Part shown: positions 23,558 through 31,076 of the stretch, piece after piece
Layout of the letters: every line of letters begins with the position of its first letter
Position numbering within the stretch: the first letter of the stretch is position 1
Source: Bacillota bacterium
Lineage (GTDB): Bacteria > Bacillota > Negativicutes > Sporomusales > Sporomusaceae
Reading direction: 5' to 3'
Assembly: GCA_023443285.1 (NCBI GenBank)
Contig: JAEZVB010000083.1
Coordinates: 1 to 42,321 of the forward strand
Length of the DNA stretch: 42,321 nucleotides
Position numbers and translations under genes: made by a program
Notes under the pieces: generated by a model
Seen by the model: only the letters and a program-made list of their open reading frames with translations
What the model was told of the DNA's origin: nothing
Database searches by the model: none

Positions 23558-24081
23558 TCTTTTACCGCTTCTCTTCTGATTGCATCAATTAATAAATCGA
23601 TATCTACTTTTTCAGGCAACTCTTTGCAGTTCTTATAATAGATATCAAATCGGTCTAAATTTCTTAGCGAACCTTTCATTAATCCATATTGAGTTAGCTC
23701 TGTGATATAGTTTAGGTCACAAATAATACAGTTATATTCAGGCATCCAAAGCCACTTATTTTCACCTACAGGCCGAAAAAATACTTGAAATGGAGTTCCC
23801 GGCTCACCCACTTCCCGGTTAATGGTTTGCGTTGCATCATTTATGGCGTACGAAATTTGTTCTTCGGATGGAGTATTGAAATTGTACGAAGTAGTGTTTT
23901 GGTAGAAGACATTAAAATAGTCCATTGTCCAAATAAGGTTATGTTCAATTGCATGTCCAAGAAATTCAGCGATCAGGTTTTCATCACAAATGATATCTCC
24001 TTGGAATATTTTGTACCATTTAAATGCTCCGTGTACATCCCGAAAATATAGGCGAAAAGAGTCCTGTGGAATTTCAATCAT
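23554..24081 (-). CDS. Uncharacterised protein with a twofold internal repeat
   Basis: The 175-residue protein is not recognised. It contains two copies of a module of about 72 residues offset by 88-89: F9-x3-F13-R14 matches F98-x3-F102-R103, KW at 21-22 matches KW at 109-110, IICD at 30-33 matches IICD at 119-122, D54...Y60-x-N62 matches D143...Y149-x-N151, and AI near 80 matches AI at 168. Both copies look alpha-beta with no clear catalytic residue. It converges with the repressor gene (4-nt overlap of ends) at the prophage edge, a position often held by immunity, exclusion or lysogenic-conversion genes. That function is only a guess. Confidence 0.75.
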   Translation of the reverse strand: MIEIPQDSFRLYFRDVHGAFKWYKIFQGDIICDENLIAEFLGHAIEHNLIWTMDYFNVFYQNTTSYNFNTPSEEQISYAINDATQTINREVGEPGTPFQVFFRPVGENKWLWMPEYNCIICDLNYITELTQYGLMKGSLRNLDRFDIYYKNCKELPEKVDIDLLIDAIRREAVKD

Positions 24082-24473
24082 ATTGTTACCTCTCTTCTGT
24101 TATGTTCTTTGTTTATCTTATTATTATGAACATAACCGCGCTAGATTTTACATAAAATTGACGGAAAGTTTCCTATCATATATCGCTGGGTATCTCTTTT
24201 AAGTCTGATTATTTGCATTGCCTTTCAAAGCCTGAGAATTATCCGCCATCTCTGTGACCCTTCAACCTAGACCCAAATTGTTGCTGAATTAATATACATC
24301 ACTTTGGTGCCAACAACCGAGTATGTACTTATCAAGTTTCGAAAGTACTATTACTTAATAATACGCATTAAAATCAGAAAGTAATTAAATGTCATTTCTT
24401 GCAGGATTTTGCCGCATTACCTAGAATTTATTTAGTCATAATATTAATATGTTTTCGGCATTAGAGGTAATAA
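24082..24473. other. Noncoding gap at the probable prophage-chromosome boundary
   Basis: These 392 nt contain no convincing gene. No integrase, tRNA or clear att repeat can be seen. The prophage-type genes end at 24081 and the host-type GGDEF gene starts at 24474, so the right attachment site, if intact, should lie here; it can only be recognised by comparison with the left end, which is outside the window. Confidence 0.4.
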
Positions 24474-25136
24474 ATGACGTACACAGGAAGAGTAATAGCA
24501 TTTGGGTTTGTGTTTATTCTATCTTTAGGTCTTAGAGTATATACGTACTATAATTTTAATTTATCAGTAAGTTACCCACCTATTTTGGGCATTGTATGTT
24601 GTATCATAGCATGGTGGATGGGCAAACAGTATGATATAGCTAAGTTTTATTCAGAAAAAGACAGCTTGACGGGATTGTATAACCGTCGATACGTCGATAA
24701 AATCATCTCCTCTCTTTTACTTAAAATGAATAGAAAAAACGCAATAATGAGTATATGTATATTAGATTGCGATAATTTTAAATTTATAAATGATAAGTAT
24801 GGACACGAAAAAGGAGACTTTGTCCTGCAAGAGCTGTCTCATCTCCTTGTAGCTACAAATAGGAAAGGCAATATCGTTGCTAGATGGGGTGGAGACGAGT
24901 TTATTATTATTGCACCCAACAATAATGACAAAGAAATTAAAGCATATATTCACCACTTAAAACGCGAATTACAAAAATTAACATATAAAATAAAAATTGA
25001 TATTTCTTGTTCAATTGGATCTGCAGTTTATCCTATCGATGCCAACACCTTCGACGATTTACTTCGAATTGCAGATAGAAAAATGTATGACGATAAAAAT
25101 CAATTGAATAAGTATACTTCCATTAAACAAGCCTAG
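24474..25136 (+). CDS. Membrane-anchored diguanylate cyclase (GGDEF)
   Basis: The protein has 220 residues. Two membrane helices (about 8-25 and 35-49, VIAFGFVFILSLGLRVY and ILGIVCCIIAWWMG) leave a very short external loop. The GGDEF domain follows: DSLTGLYNRRYVDKI, LDCDNFKFINDKYGHEKGD, then the catalytic RWGGDEF with intact Gly-Gly-Asp-Glu-Phe, and CSIGSAVYPID. It makes c-di-GMP from GTP. An upstream RxxD inhibitory site is not apparent. The minimal sensor suggests regulation through membrane state or dimerisation. A 11-bp hairpin terminator follows its stop codon. Confidence 0.92.
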   Translation: MTYTGRVIAFGFVFILSLGLRVYTYYNFNLSVSYPPILGIVCCIIAWWMGKQYDIAKFYSEKDSLTGLYNRRYVDKIISSLLLKMNRKNAIMSICILDCDNFKFINDKYGHEKGDFVLQELSHLLVATNRKGNIVARWGGDEFIIIAPNNNDKEIKAYIHHLKRELQKLTYKIKIDISCSIGSAVYPIDANTFDDLLRIADRKMYDDKNQLNKYTSIKQA

Positions 25137-25151
25137 TAATCCATAAACTAA

Positions 25152-25189
25152 ACCCCATAGGGTTAGCCTTCCACGGCTCCCTATGGGGT
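25152..25189. terminator. Bidirectional terminator hairpin between GGDEF and CheW genes
   Basis: A perfect 11-bp stem (ACCCCATAGGG with CCCTATGGGGT) is extended inside by AGCC/GGCT around a TTCCAC loop. It lies between two converging genes; the T-runs on either side are short, so it probably acts in both directions with moderate strength. Confidence 0.65.
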
Positions 25190-25233
25190 ATTGTTATGCT
25201 CTATGGATACCTAAAAACCTCGAGGTCAGAAAC

Positions 25234-25722
25234 TTACCCAGCTATTGTGCTAAGGTCAGCTAACTTTAACAATGGGGTTTCTGTCGCAGAATCATCTGCT
25301 ATAAGTAGCTGCATAGGATCTAGCATAATAATCATACGCTCATCCACTTTGGCAATTCCTTTTATATAACTTACACTTAGACTGCTAGCTAGAGTGGGAG
25401 CCGCTTGCAGTTCCTCTTCGTTAAAGTGCACAATATCTGTTACTTCATCGACAATACAACCAACAACTTGTCCACCTACATTTAACATGATAAATTTACT
25501 GTCTTCGTCATCAATCATTTCCTCTAATCCAAATTTATTACGTAAGTTAAAGATATAGTTTACATGACCGCGAAGATTGATCATGCCTTCGATTATGCGA
25601 GGAAGTCCTGGAACCTTTTGAACGTTATATTTTTGGGCTCTTAATATACCATTGACGGCTGATGCATCAATGCCATATTCGCTACCATCAATCTCGAAAA
25701 TGACTATCTGGCTGATTGCCAT
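25234..25722 (-). CDS. cheW: CheW chemotaxis coupling protein
   Basis: The protein has 162 residues. The CheW fold is recognisable from IVIFEIDGSEYGIDASAVNGIL at the start, VPGLPRIIEGMINLRGHVNYIFNLR (the INLRG signature), VGCIVDEVTDIV and YIKGIAKVDERMIIMLDP near the end. CheW couples chemoreceptors to the CheA kinase. It follows the PocR-MCP gene by 26 nt, so the two form an operon. No CheA or CheY is nearby, so the pair must connect to a kinase encoded elsewhere. Confidence 0.95.
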   Translation of the reverse strand: MAISQIVIFEIDGSEYGIDASAVNGILRAQKYNVQKVPGLPRIIEGMINLRGHVNYIFNLRNKFGLEEMIDDEDSKFIMLNVGGQVVGCIVDEVTDIVHFNEEELQAAPTLASSLSVSYIKGIAKVDERMIIMLDPMQLLIADDSATETPLLKLADLSTIAG

Positions 25723-25748
25723 AAATTTATTCCTCCTTCCCTGTTAGA

Positions 25749-26807
25749 TCAGTCTTCATTGGCCAAAGCGGTTAGTTGCTCGGTTATACTAGTAATTTCC
25801 TCTACAATAGCTGTTATTTCTTGGATAGCAGCGGCTTGCTGTTCAACCGTTAGCGCAGTTTCTCTCCCCATAGCAACCGTGCAGTCAACAGAATTTCTTA
25901 TCAAGGTAGTAAACTCTTTAATTTTTCCAACCGTTGCTTTGGAATCAGCCGATAGTTTTCTAATTTCTTGAGCTACAACTCCGAACCCTAATCCCGCTTC
26001 TCCTGCTCTGGCCGCCTCAATGGCTGCATTCAATCCTAAGAGACGGGTTTCGTCAGCAATCTCTTTGATTAGATCCATAACACCGTTTATTTCACCAGTA
26101 ACGGAGCTTACTTTGCCTATTTCCGTATTTAAATTGGCCTGATTATCACTTACACTACCTGCAGAAGCAGCTAATTCCTCCATGGTGGCCGAAATCTGGT
26201 GTAAACTGTCGTCCAATACCATAGCTACCGATTTTAGTTTTAGATGCTGATAAGCATTCTTAGACATATTATTAGCAACCGTGAAAAGAACGTTGGCTGC
26301 TGCTTCAATACTTTCTCTCGATAAAATTCGGACTTCTTTAGTAGCTTCGACATATCCGTCGCCATCAACGCCTATCTCACTAGCAATTCTTCTATATTTA
26401 TTTTCATCAGGGCTAGATGTAAGAACTTGTCCACCTAATATTGTTCCAAGTAATTTACCTTCGACCATAATCGGCGCTGCAAAGTCAATCAATCCTGCAT
26501 GGCATTCATATACAACGGGTTTACCATTTCGTACAGCCTCTTCCCCGCCTTTACGATGAGATTCAGCACACCGTTTGTCCCCACATTCAGTTGAATGGGT
26601 AAAATCCATACAGAATCGAGTATAAGAGCTTGGATTCGTAATGGGTTTCCCTTCAGGATCGACGGTTACGCTAGCTACACCGACTCCCTTTGCGAAATCA
26701 TCCTGAAATTTTTGCAGAAAATCGATATTAATTACATCAGTTAGTTTTAGTGTAGATAAATTCACTTCCTGATTATTGGCTTTGTTTTGTGTCCCTATAC
26801 GGCTCAT
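25749..26807 (-). CDS. Cytosolic chemoreceptor with PocR sensor domain
   Basis: The protein has 352 residues and no membrane segment. Residues about 20-190 form a PocR-type ligand-binding domain, including CMDFTHSTECGDKRCAESHRKG, the conserved cysteines and CHAGLIDFAAPIMVEGKLLG. A short methyl-accepting signalling domain follows, whose tip is DETRLLGLNAAIEAARAGEA with FGVVAQEIRKLSADS. PocR domains sense small molecules such as 1,2-propanediol or related diols and hydrocarbon derivatives in known members; the ligand here is unknown. It is followed by CheW. The signalling domain is shortened compared with transmembrane receptors. Confidence 0.9.
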   Translation of the reverse strand: MSRIGTQNKANNQEVNLSTLKLTDVINIDFLQKFQDDFAKGVGVASVTVDPEGKPITNPSSYTRFCMDFTHSTECGDKRCAESHRKGGEEAVRNGKPVVYECHAGLIDFAAPIMVEGKLLGTILGGQVLTSSPDENKYRRIASEIGVDGDGYVEATKEVRILSRESIEAAANVLFTVANNMSKNAYQHLKLKSVAMVLDDSLHQISATMEELAASAGSVSDNQANLNTEIGKVSSVTGEINGVMDLIKEIADETRLLGLNAAIEAARAGEAGLGFGVVAQEIRKLSADSKATVGKIKEFTTLIRNSVDCTVAMGRETALTVEQQAAAIQEITAIVEEITSITEQLTALANED

Positions 26808-27140
26808 GTAAATTCCTCCTATTATTTTATCTATTGACCGGAGTACCTCATTGTATTTATTTAAAGAAAATTCTTAGATAAAGATATCTACCGCTCCCCC
26901 TTAAATATTTAATATCTTCCTACGCCAACTATAAAAGCAAGAAGCGTGCCAAAGGCAGCTATTACCTTTATCGCCGACTATTTTAAATGCGAAATCTCTG
27001 GAAACCAGACACCATTCACCATTATTGCCTATTTTATCTTATATCTCTAATGTTTTTAGTTTGATACTTTTACAAAAACTGCATTGCTATGCAACCTTTG
27101 GTATGAAATTTTTGGTGAGGTTAGTTCTTAATATGTCTAA

Positions 27141-27169
27141 AAAAATTCCCTCTGCAAACTTGCAGAGGG
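27141..27169 (-). terminator. Intrinsic terminator downstream of the Shango-like operon
   Basis: CCCTCTGC pairs with GCAGAGGG (8 bp, extendable to 10) and on the minus strand is followed by AATTTTTTT. It lies about 330 nt after the helicase stop and is the first T-run hairpin but one met by that transcript. Confidence 0.65.
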
Positions 27170-27219
27170 TGTCGTTTAGGTCTTGAAGAATATAATCTAT
27201 ATTCTTTAAAAAATGTGAG

Positions 27220-27264
27220 CACCGCAAAATAGTAGCCATATTAACTGGCTATTACTTTGCGGTG
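27220..27264. terminator. Long hairpin, probable bidirectional terminator
   Basis: A 19-nt stem (CACCGCAAA at one end, TAGCCA near the loop) pairs with two imperfect positions around the loop TATTAAC. T-rich tails follow on both strands (TTTTATTTTTG on plus; ACATTTTTT a few nt away on minus). It is the first terminator after the Shango-like operon. Confidence 0.6.
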
Positions 27265-27499
27265 TTTTATTTTTGCCGAATTATTGCTGAGCAAAATCAA
27301 TATGCATTGCTTTTGACCTGAGCCGGAAAGGACGCCTCTTTATTCCAGGTTTGCCAGCACTGCGGTTCTTCCTCGACCAAGAGTGACTTATCAATGCGCA
27401 AATAAGTCAAAAGTCATGCCTAACCCCGAGATTGCCCCTAACTCGAATCCCAGAATATTATCTAGATCATTAAGCCTGTCTCTTATCACACTAAAAAGA

Positions 27500-29761
27500 T
27501 TAAAGAGTGGAAGAAACGTTACTAAATGATAATATTTCCGCCGCCACATCTATAGTTTTATCTATCTCCAAATACATTGACGCATAATTTTTACCTAGTA
27601 AATGTTCCGGTAGTAACCAATCCCACTTTTCTTGTTGCTTATTCTCAACTAACTGCGCTAACTTATCCTCCTCAGGCAATGCCCCTTGCGAAAAGTCGAG
27701 TAATAAATCATGAATTATATTAACTGAATCAGCTTCAACAGAAATATATACCCCTTCATTAGTAGCACGAAGTCCTCGCTCTTTAAATAGGAGCGTTAAA
27801 GTGTCCTGTACGTTATCACCTTTCCATGGGAATAACAATACTTCTTTACCCATCTGTAGTATAGGACTATAATCAATTCCTAATTGCTGATAATGGAAAC
27901 GAGCCTCTTTAAGCAAGTCGACTGCCATTTTATCCAGAAAGGAAATCGGACCTTGCGATCTAAGGACTTCTTTCATCTCTTCACGAACCTTATCGTGCAG
28001 TCGCGATCCACCACCAAAGAATAACGGTGCTTTACCACCTTTATCCGGCAGCACGATAATAACCTTTTGTTTTTCCTCGACTGCTTCAACGCGCCAACGC
28101 TTTCCCGCGAATATCAAGTAACTATCTAGTGTAACAGCCCGACTAATTGGCAGAGACCCCAAAGACTTACCTTGGTACACTATCCTATATTCTTCGTCAC
28201 TTTTGAAAGCTGCGTAGAAAGAATAATGGTTGACCAATTTTTCACCTAGAGATCCCAATAATAATAGGCCTGTATGATCTTGGATAATTACCTGCTGTTC
28301 CCCAAGTCCGCGTAATAAAGTAATAAATTCGGTTTTGGTTAGCCCCGCGAACGGCCCAGTTTCACAAAGTAGCTGCCAGGATCGCCCTGCAGTCAACCCT
28401 CCGTATTGTACGATGCTTGATAGTAGTTGCTGTACTAGAGTAGATAAGTGCAAACCTTTTGCATGTATTGGTTCACACCATCCTTTTGTAAGAAGCTGAA
28501 TCATGGCAATGCTTTGCACCAGTTGTTCATGCAGCATATCAGATATTCTTGAATGCTGGTCGATAGCATTTTCGATGCTAAAGGCTCTTAGAATTGCCGG
28601 TTCTTCCTTTTTTCTACCTGATCTACCAATGCGCTGCCGAAGACTTGCAACAGATGGAGGCGGACCAACTTGAGCCACGCTTTTAACTGAGCCAATGTCT
28701 ATGCCCAATTCCAAAGTGTTGGTACATATCGCTGTAGCTGGGTTTTCTTTCTTCTTTAGCGCCCTTTCGGTCTCTTCCCTAATTTCTTTTGATAAACTAC
28801 CATGATGAGGCCAAAACTCATTTGGAAGTCCCGCCTCCTCACACATCTTTCTAAGTTTATCTGAGAGTATTTCAACACTAGCGCGTGAGTTAGGGAATAC
28901 TAGATGATTATTTCCGCGTAATGCAGGGAAAATTTTTTGGGCCACCCACTCATGTGATGCTAGGATATGCTCCTCATACTGAACATTAGTAGCTACAATT
29001 CCTTCTCCTGTAGTAAAGTCATCAATATGTTTCTCAATCTTATAACCATACAATGCGACCTTCAATTCCTGACCGCCACTTCCGCTACAAATGATTTGTA
29101 CACCTTCCGCGCCTTCTTGTCGTAGATAATCGGCAGCCAATTTCATGTCGCCAAGAGTGGCTGAGAGACCGATACGCGGAATTTTTTTATTTACGGCTAC
29201 TTCCAATCGGTGTAATAAATTTTGTAACTGCTTGCCCCTTTCAGTTCCCATGAAGGCGTGAATCTCATCGATAACGCAGTATATCACCCCTGAAAAAAGG
29301 CTATTAATCTGGTGCCCGTAGTTCATAAGCAACGCTTCTAGTGATTCGGGAGTAATAAGCACACATCCGCCTGGATTACTCAAAAACCGTTTCTTTTTAG
29401 AGGCAGATATATCACCATGCCATGGAGTAACCATTATTTCTAGCTTCTCACATAACAGTTCAAGTCTGTCCCATTGGTCATTAATGAGTGCTTTCAAAGG
29501 GCTAATATAGAGCACTGTTGCTTGTGCATTTTGCATTCCAAGCAAACGAGTTAATACCGGAAAAAAGGCCGCCTCAGTTTTCCCAGAAGCTGTAGCGGCT
29601 GCAATTATTACATCTTGCTCTTGTAGGATTGCCGGTATTGCATATTCTTGTACATCTCTAAGCTCCGTCCATCCTAATTCCCAAATCCAATGCTGAATTC
29701 TTGGATCAAGAAGACTAAAAGCCGCAGATGCTTGGCTAGAGTTTGAAGCTGGCAAATTCAT
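27500..29761 (-). CDS. sngC: Lhr/BrxHI-like DEAD/DEAH helicase (Shango SngC-like)
   Basis: The protein has 753 residues. SF2 motifs are complete: Q-like region near VQEYAIPAIL, motif I AATASGKT (55-62), motif II DEIH (165-168), motif III SATLGD, then in the second RecA domain ELGIDIGSVKSVAQVGPP and motif VI RQRIGRSGRK. The long C-terminal part is similar in position to the Lhr-core extension. Its start overlaps the ATPase gene by 26 nt. In the reported Shango defence system a helicase of this kind is the third gene after a TerB protein and an ATPase, exactly the order seen here. Confidence 0.85.
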   Translation of the reverse strand: MNLPASNSSQASAAFSLLDPRIQHWIWELGWTELRDVQEYAIPAILQEQDVIIAAATASGKTEAAFFPVLTRLLGMQNAQATVLYISPLKALINDQWDRLELLCEKLEIMVTPWHGDISASKKKRFLSNPGGCVLITPESLEALLMNYGHQINSLFSGVIYCVIDEIHAFMGTERGKQLQNLLHRLEVAVNKKIPRIGLSATLGDMKLAADYLRQEGAEGVQIICSGSGGQELKVALYGYKIEKHIDDFTTGEGIVATNVQYEEHILASHEWVAQKIFPALRGNNHLVFPNSRASVEILSDKLRKMCEEAGLPNEFWPHHGSLSKEIREETERALKKKENPATAICTNTLELGIDIGSVKSVAQVGPPPSVASLRQRIGRSGRKKEEPAILRAFSIENAIDQHSRISDMLHEQLVQSIAMIQLLTKGWCEPIHAKGLHLSTLVQQLLSSIVQYGGLTAGRSWQLLCETGPFAGLTKTEFITLLRGLGEQQVIIQDHTGLLLLGSLGEKLVNHYSFYAAFKSDEEYRIVYQGKSLGSLPISRAVTLDSYLIFAGKRWRVEAVEEKQKVIIVLPDKGGKAPLFFGGGSRLHDKVREEMKEVLRSQGPISFLDKMAVDLLKEARFHYQQLGIDYSPILQMGKEVLLFPWKGDNVQDTLTLLFKERGLRATNEGVYISVEADSVNIIHDLLLDFSQGALPEEDKLAQLVENKQQEKWDWLLPEHLLGKNYASMYLEIDKTIDVAAEILSFSNVSSTL

Positions 29762-31076
29762 CTACATCAGCTCCCATGGCTTTATGAACTGCAGGTTCAG
29801 TAGGTATTTGGGTATTGGAGAATACCTCATTCTGGAATCCCATATCTTTTTCTACTTCTACATATCCAATCAGGTTTTGCCAATCTGCATCCACGTTTTG
29901 CTCAAGAACTGATAACAGATTAACAAATGCTGTAATTGTTGTACGCGGAGTTCTAAAGTAACAGTCCCCAATACGTTTATTGCAATGCTCCATAAAAGCA
30001 ATTAGTCCTTCATCCGGCATCAAGTATCTGCTGGGATCACCAAAAGCAAAAACATTTCGAAGTTTGTTGAGTAAAACTAAGAATTCTTCCTGGCTTAGAC
30101 TTGAGAGTCTAAGTACAGGATGGTTAAAGTCTACAAAACCGTTTTTCGCAAAAGCGTTTTCAGCTAACCGGGACTGTAAGGCTGCGTAGCTGTATAAACC
30201 TCTACGAACATCCATTAGAAACTCAGGAGTTCCTCCAAATATGAACCCTAATCCATCGGCGTTTCCCTGTAATGAATCATTTAGGATGCGAAGTATCTGT
30301 TCATAATTAGCATTACGGGCCTGAGTATTCGCAAGTTTGTAGAGGTTTACCATCTCGTCTAAGCATACTAAAACTCCTGCATATCCGGCAAGTTTGACAA
30401 ATTTACTCAGTAGTTTTAACTGATCATAGAAAGATGCGTCATCAATAATAGTTCTAACACCAAGAGCTATTCTTGCATCGGTTTTTGTTGTGAATTCACC
30501 ACGCAACCATCGAATTGCATCGGCTTTTAGCTGTTCTTGGCCACTTTCAAACCCTTTCCAATAAGCTGCTACTACTGTTGCAAAATCATAACCGTTTACC
30601 ATCTCTGACAGATGAGCCAGGTTTTCATGAATTATTTGCTCGGGACTTACGCCTTTTGTAGTCGCTTCCATACGGGCATTAGATACAAACCGCTCGATTA
30701 TTCCCGCCAAAGCACCGCCATCTGGCTTTGTTCGCGTTGAGAGGTTTTTCATCAATTCAGCAAATAATGATCGTGCTTGTCCACCAGTAGCATGTAGCCT
30801 TCTATCCGGATTTAAGTCAGCATGTACGGTGACAAGTTTCTTTTCAAGAGAAACTGATCTAACAAGATTAAGAAAGAATGTTTTTCCCGAGCCATATTCA
30901 CCAATAACCAAGCGGAACATAGTGCCGCCATCAGCTACACGTTCTATATCTTTTAGCAAGGCTTCAATTTCGCGTACTCGACCAACCTGGATAAGATGCT
31001 GACCAGTGCGAGGCACTACACCGGCTCGAAGGGACTGTAGGACCGCATCACGTTCTTTGGGACGTATCGTACTCAC
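29736..31076 (-). CDS. sngB: DUF2791/BrxC-D-like P-loop ATPase (Shango SngB-like)
   Basis: The protein has 446 residues. The start GTG shares one base with the preceding stop. Walker A GEYGSGKT is at 59-66, Walker B LVCLDEM at 236-242, and conserved blocks HADLNPDRRLHATGGQARSL and LGFIFGGTPEFLMD follow. This is the DUF2791 (BREX BrxC/BrxD-related) family of AAA-like ATPases. It lies in one operon with the TerB protein upstream and the helicase downstream; together they match Shango. The ATPase is thought to link sensing and helicase action, but the mechanism is not established. Confidence 0.88.
   Translation of the reverse strand: MSTIRPKERDAVLQSLRAGVVPRTGQHLIQVGRVREIEALLKDIERVADGGTMFRLVIGEYGSGKTFFLNLVRSVSLEKKLVTVHADLNPDRRLHATGGQARSLFAELMKNLSTRTKPDGGALAGIIERFVSNARMEATTKGVSPEQIIHENLAHLSEMVNGYDFATVVAAYWKGFESGQEQLKADAIRWLRGEFTTKTDARIALGVRTIIDDASFYDQLKLLSKFVKLAGYAGVLVCLDEMVNLYKLANTQARNANYEQILRILNDSLQGNADGLGFIFGGTPEFLMDVRRGLYSYAALQSRLAENAFAKNGFVDFNHPVLRLSSLSQEEFLVLLNKLRNVFAFGDPSRYLMPDEGLIAFMEHCNKRIGDCYFRTPRTTITAFVNLLSVLEQNVDADWQNLIGYVEVEKDMGFQNEVFSNTQIPTEPAVHKAMGADVDEFASFKL

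Larger units (their letters stand above)
26808..27499. other. Noncoding region between PocR-MCP and the Shango-like operon
   Basis: No supported gene is seen in these 692 nt. They hold two hairpins described separately (27148-27169 and 27220-27264). Both strands around 27290-27480 give short stop-interrupted frames, which may be decayed sequence, but no family is recognisable. Confidence 0.4.

Noticed and set aside
24200..24300. Possible riboswitch upstream of the GGDEF gene
   Set aside because: I could not fit c-di-GMP-I, c-di-GMP-II or other common riboswitch cores to the sequence, and no terminator or sequestered ribosome-binding site is evident.
27290..27480. Possible gene fragments between the PocR-MCP and Shango-like genes
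   Set aside because: Reading frames are short and interrupted and match no family I can name.
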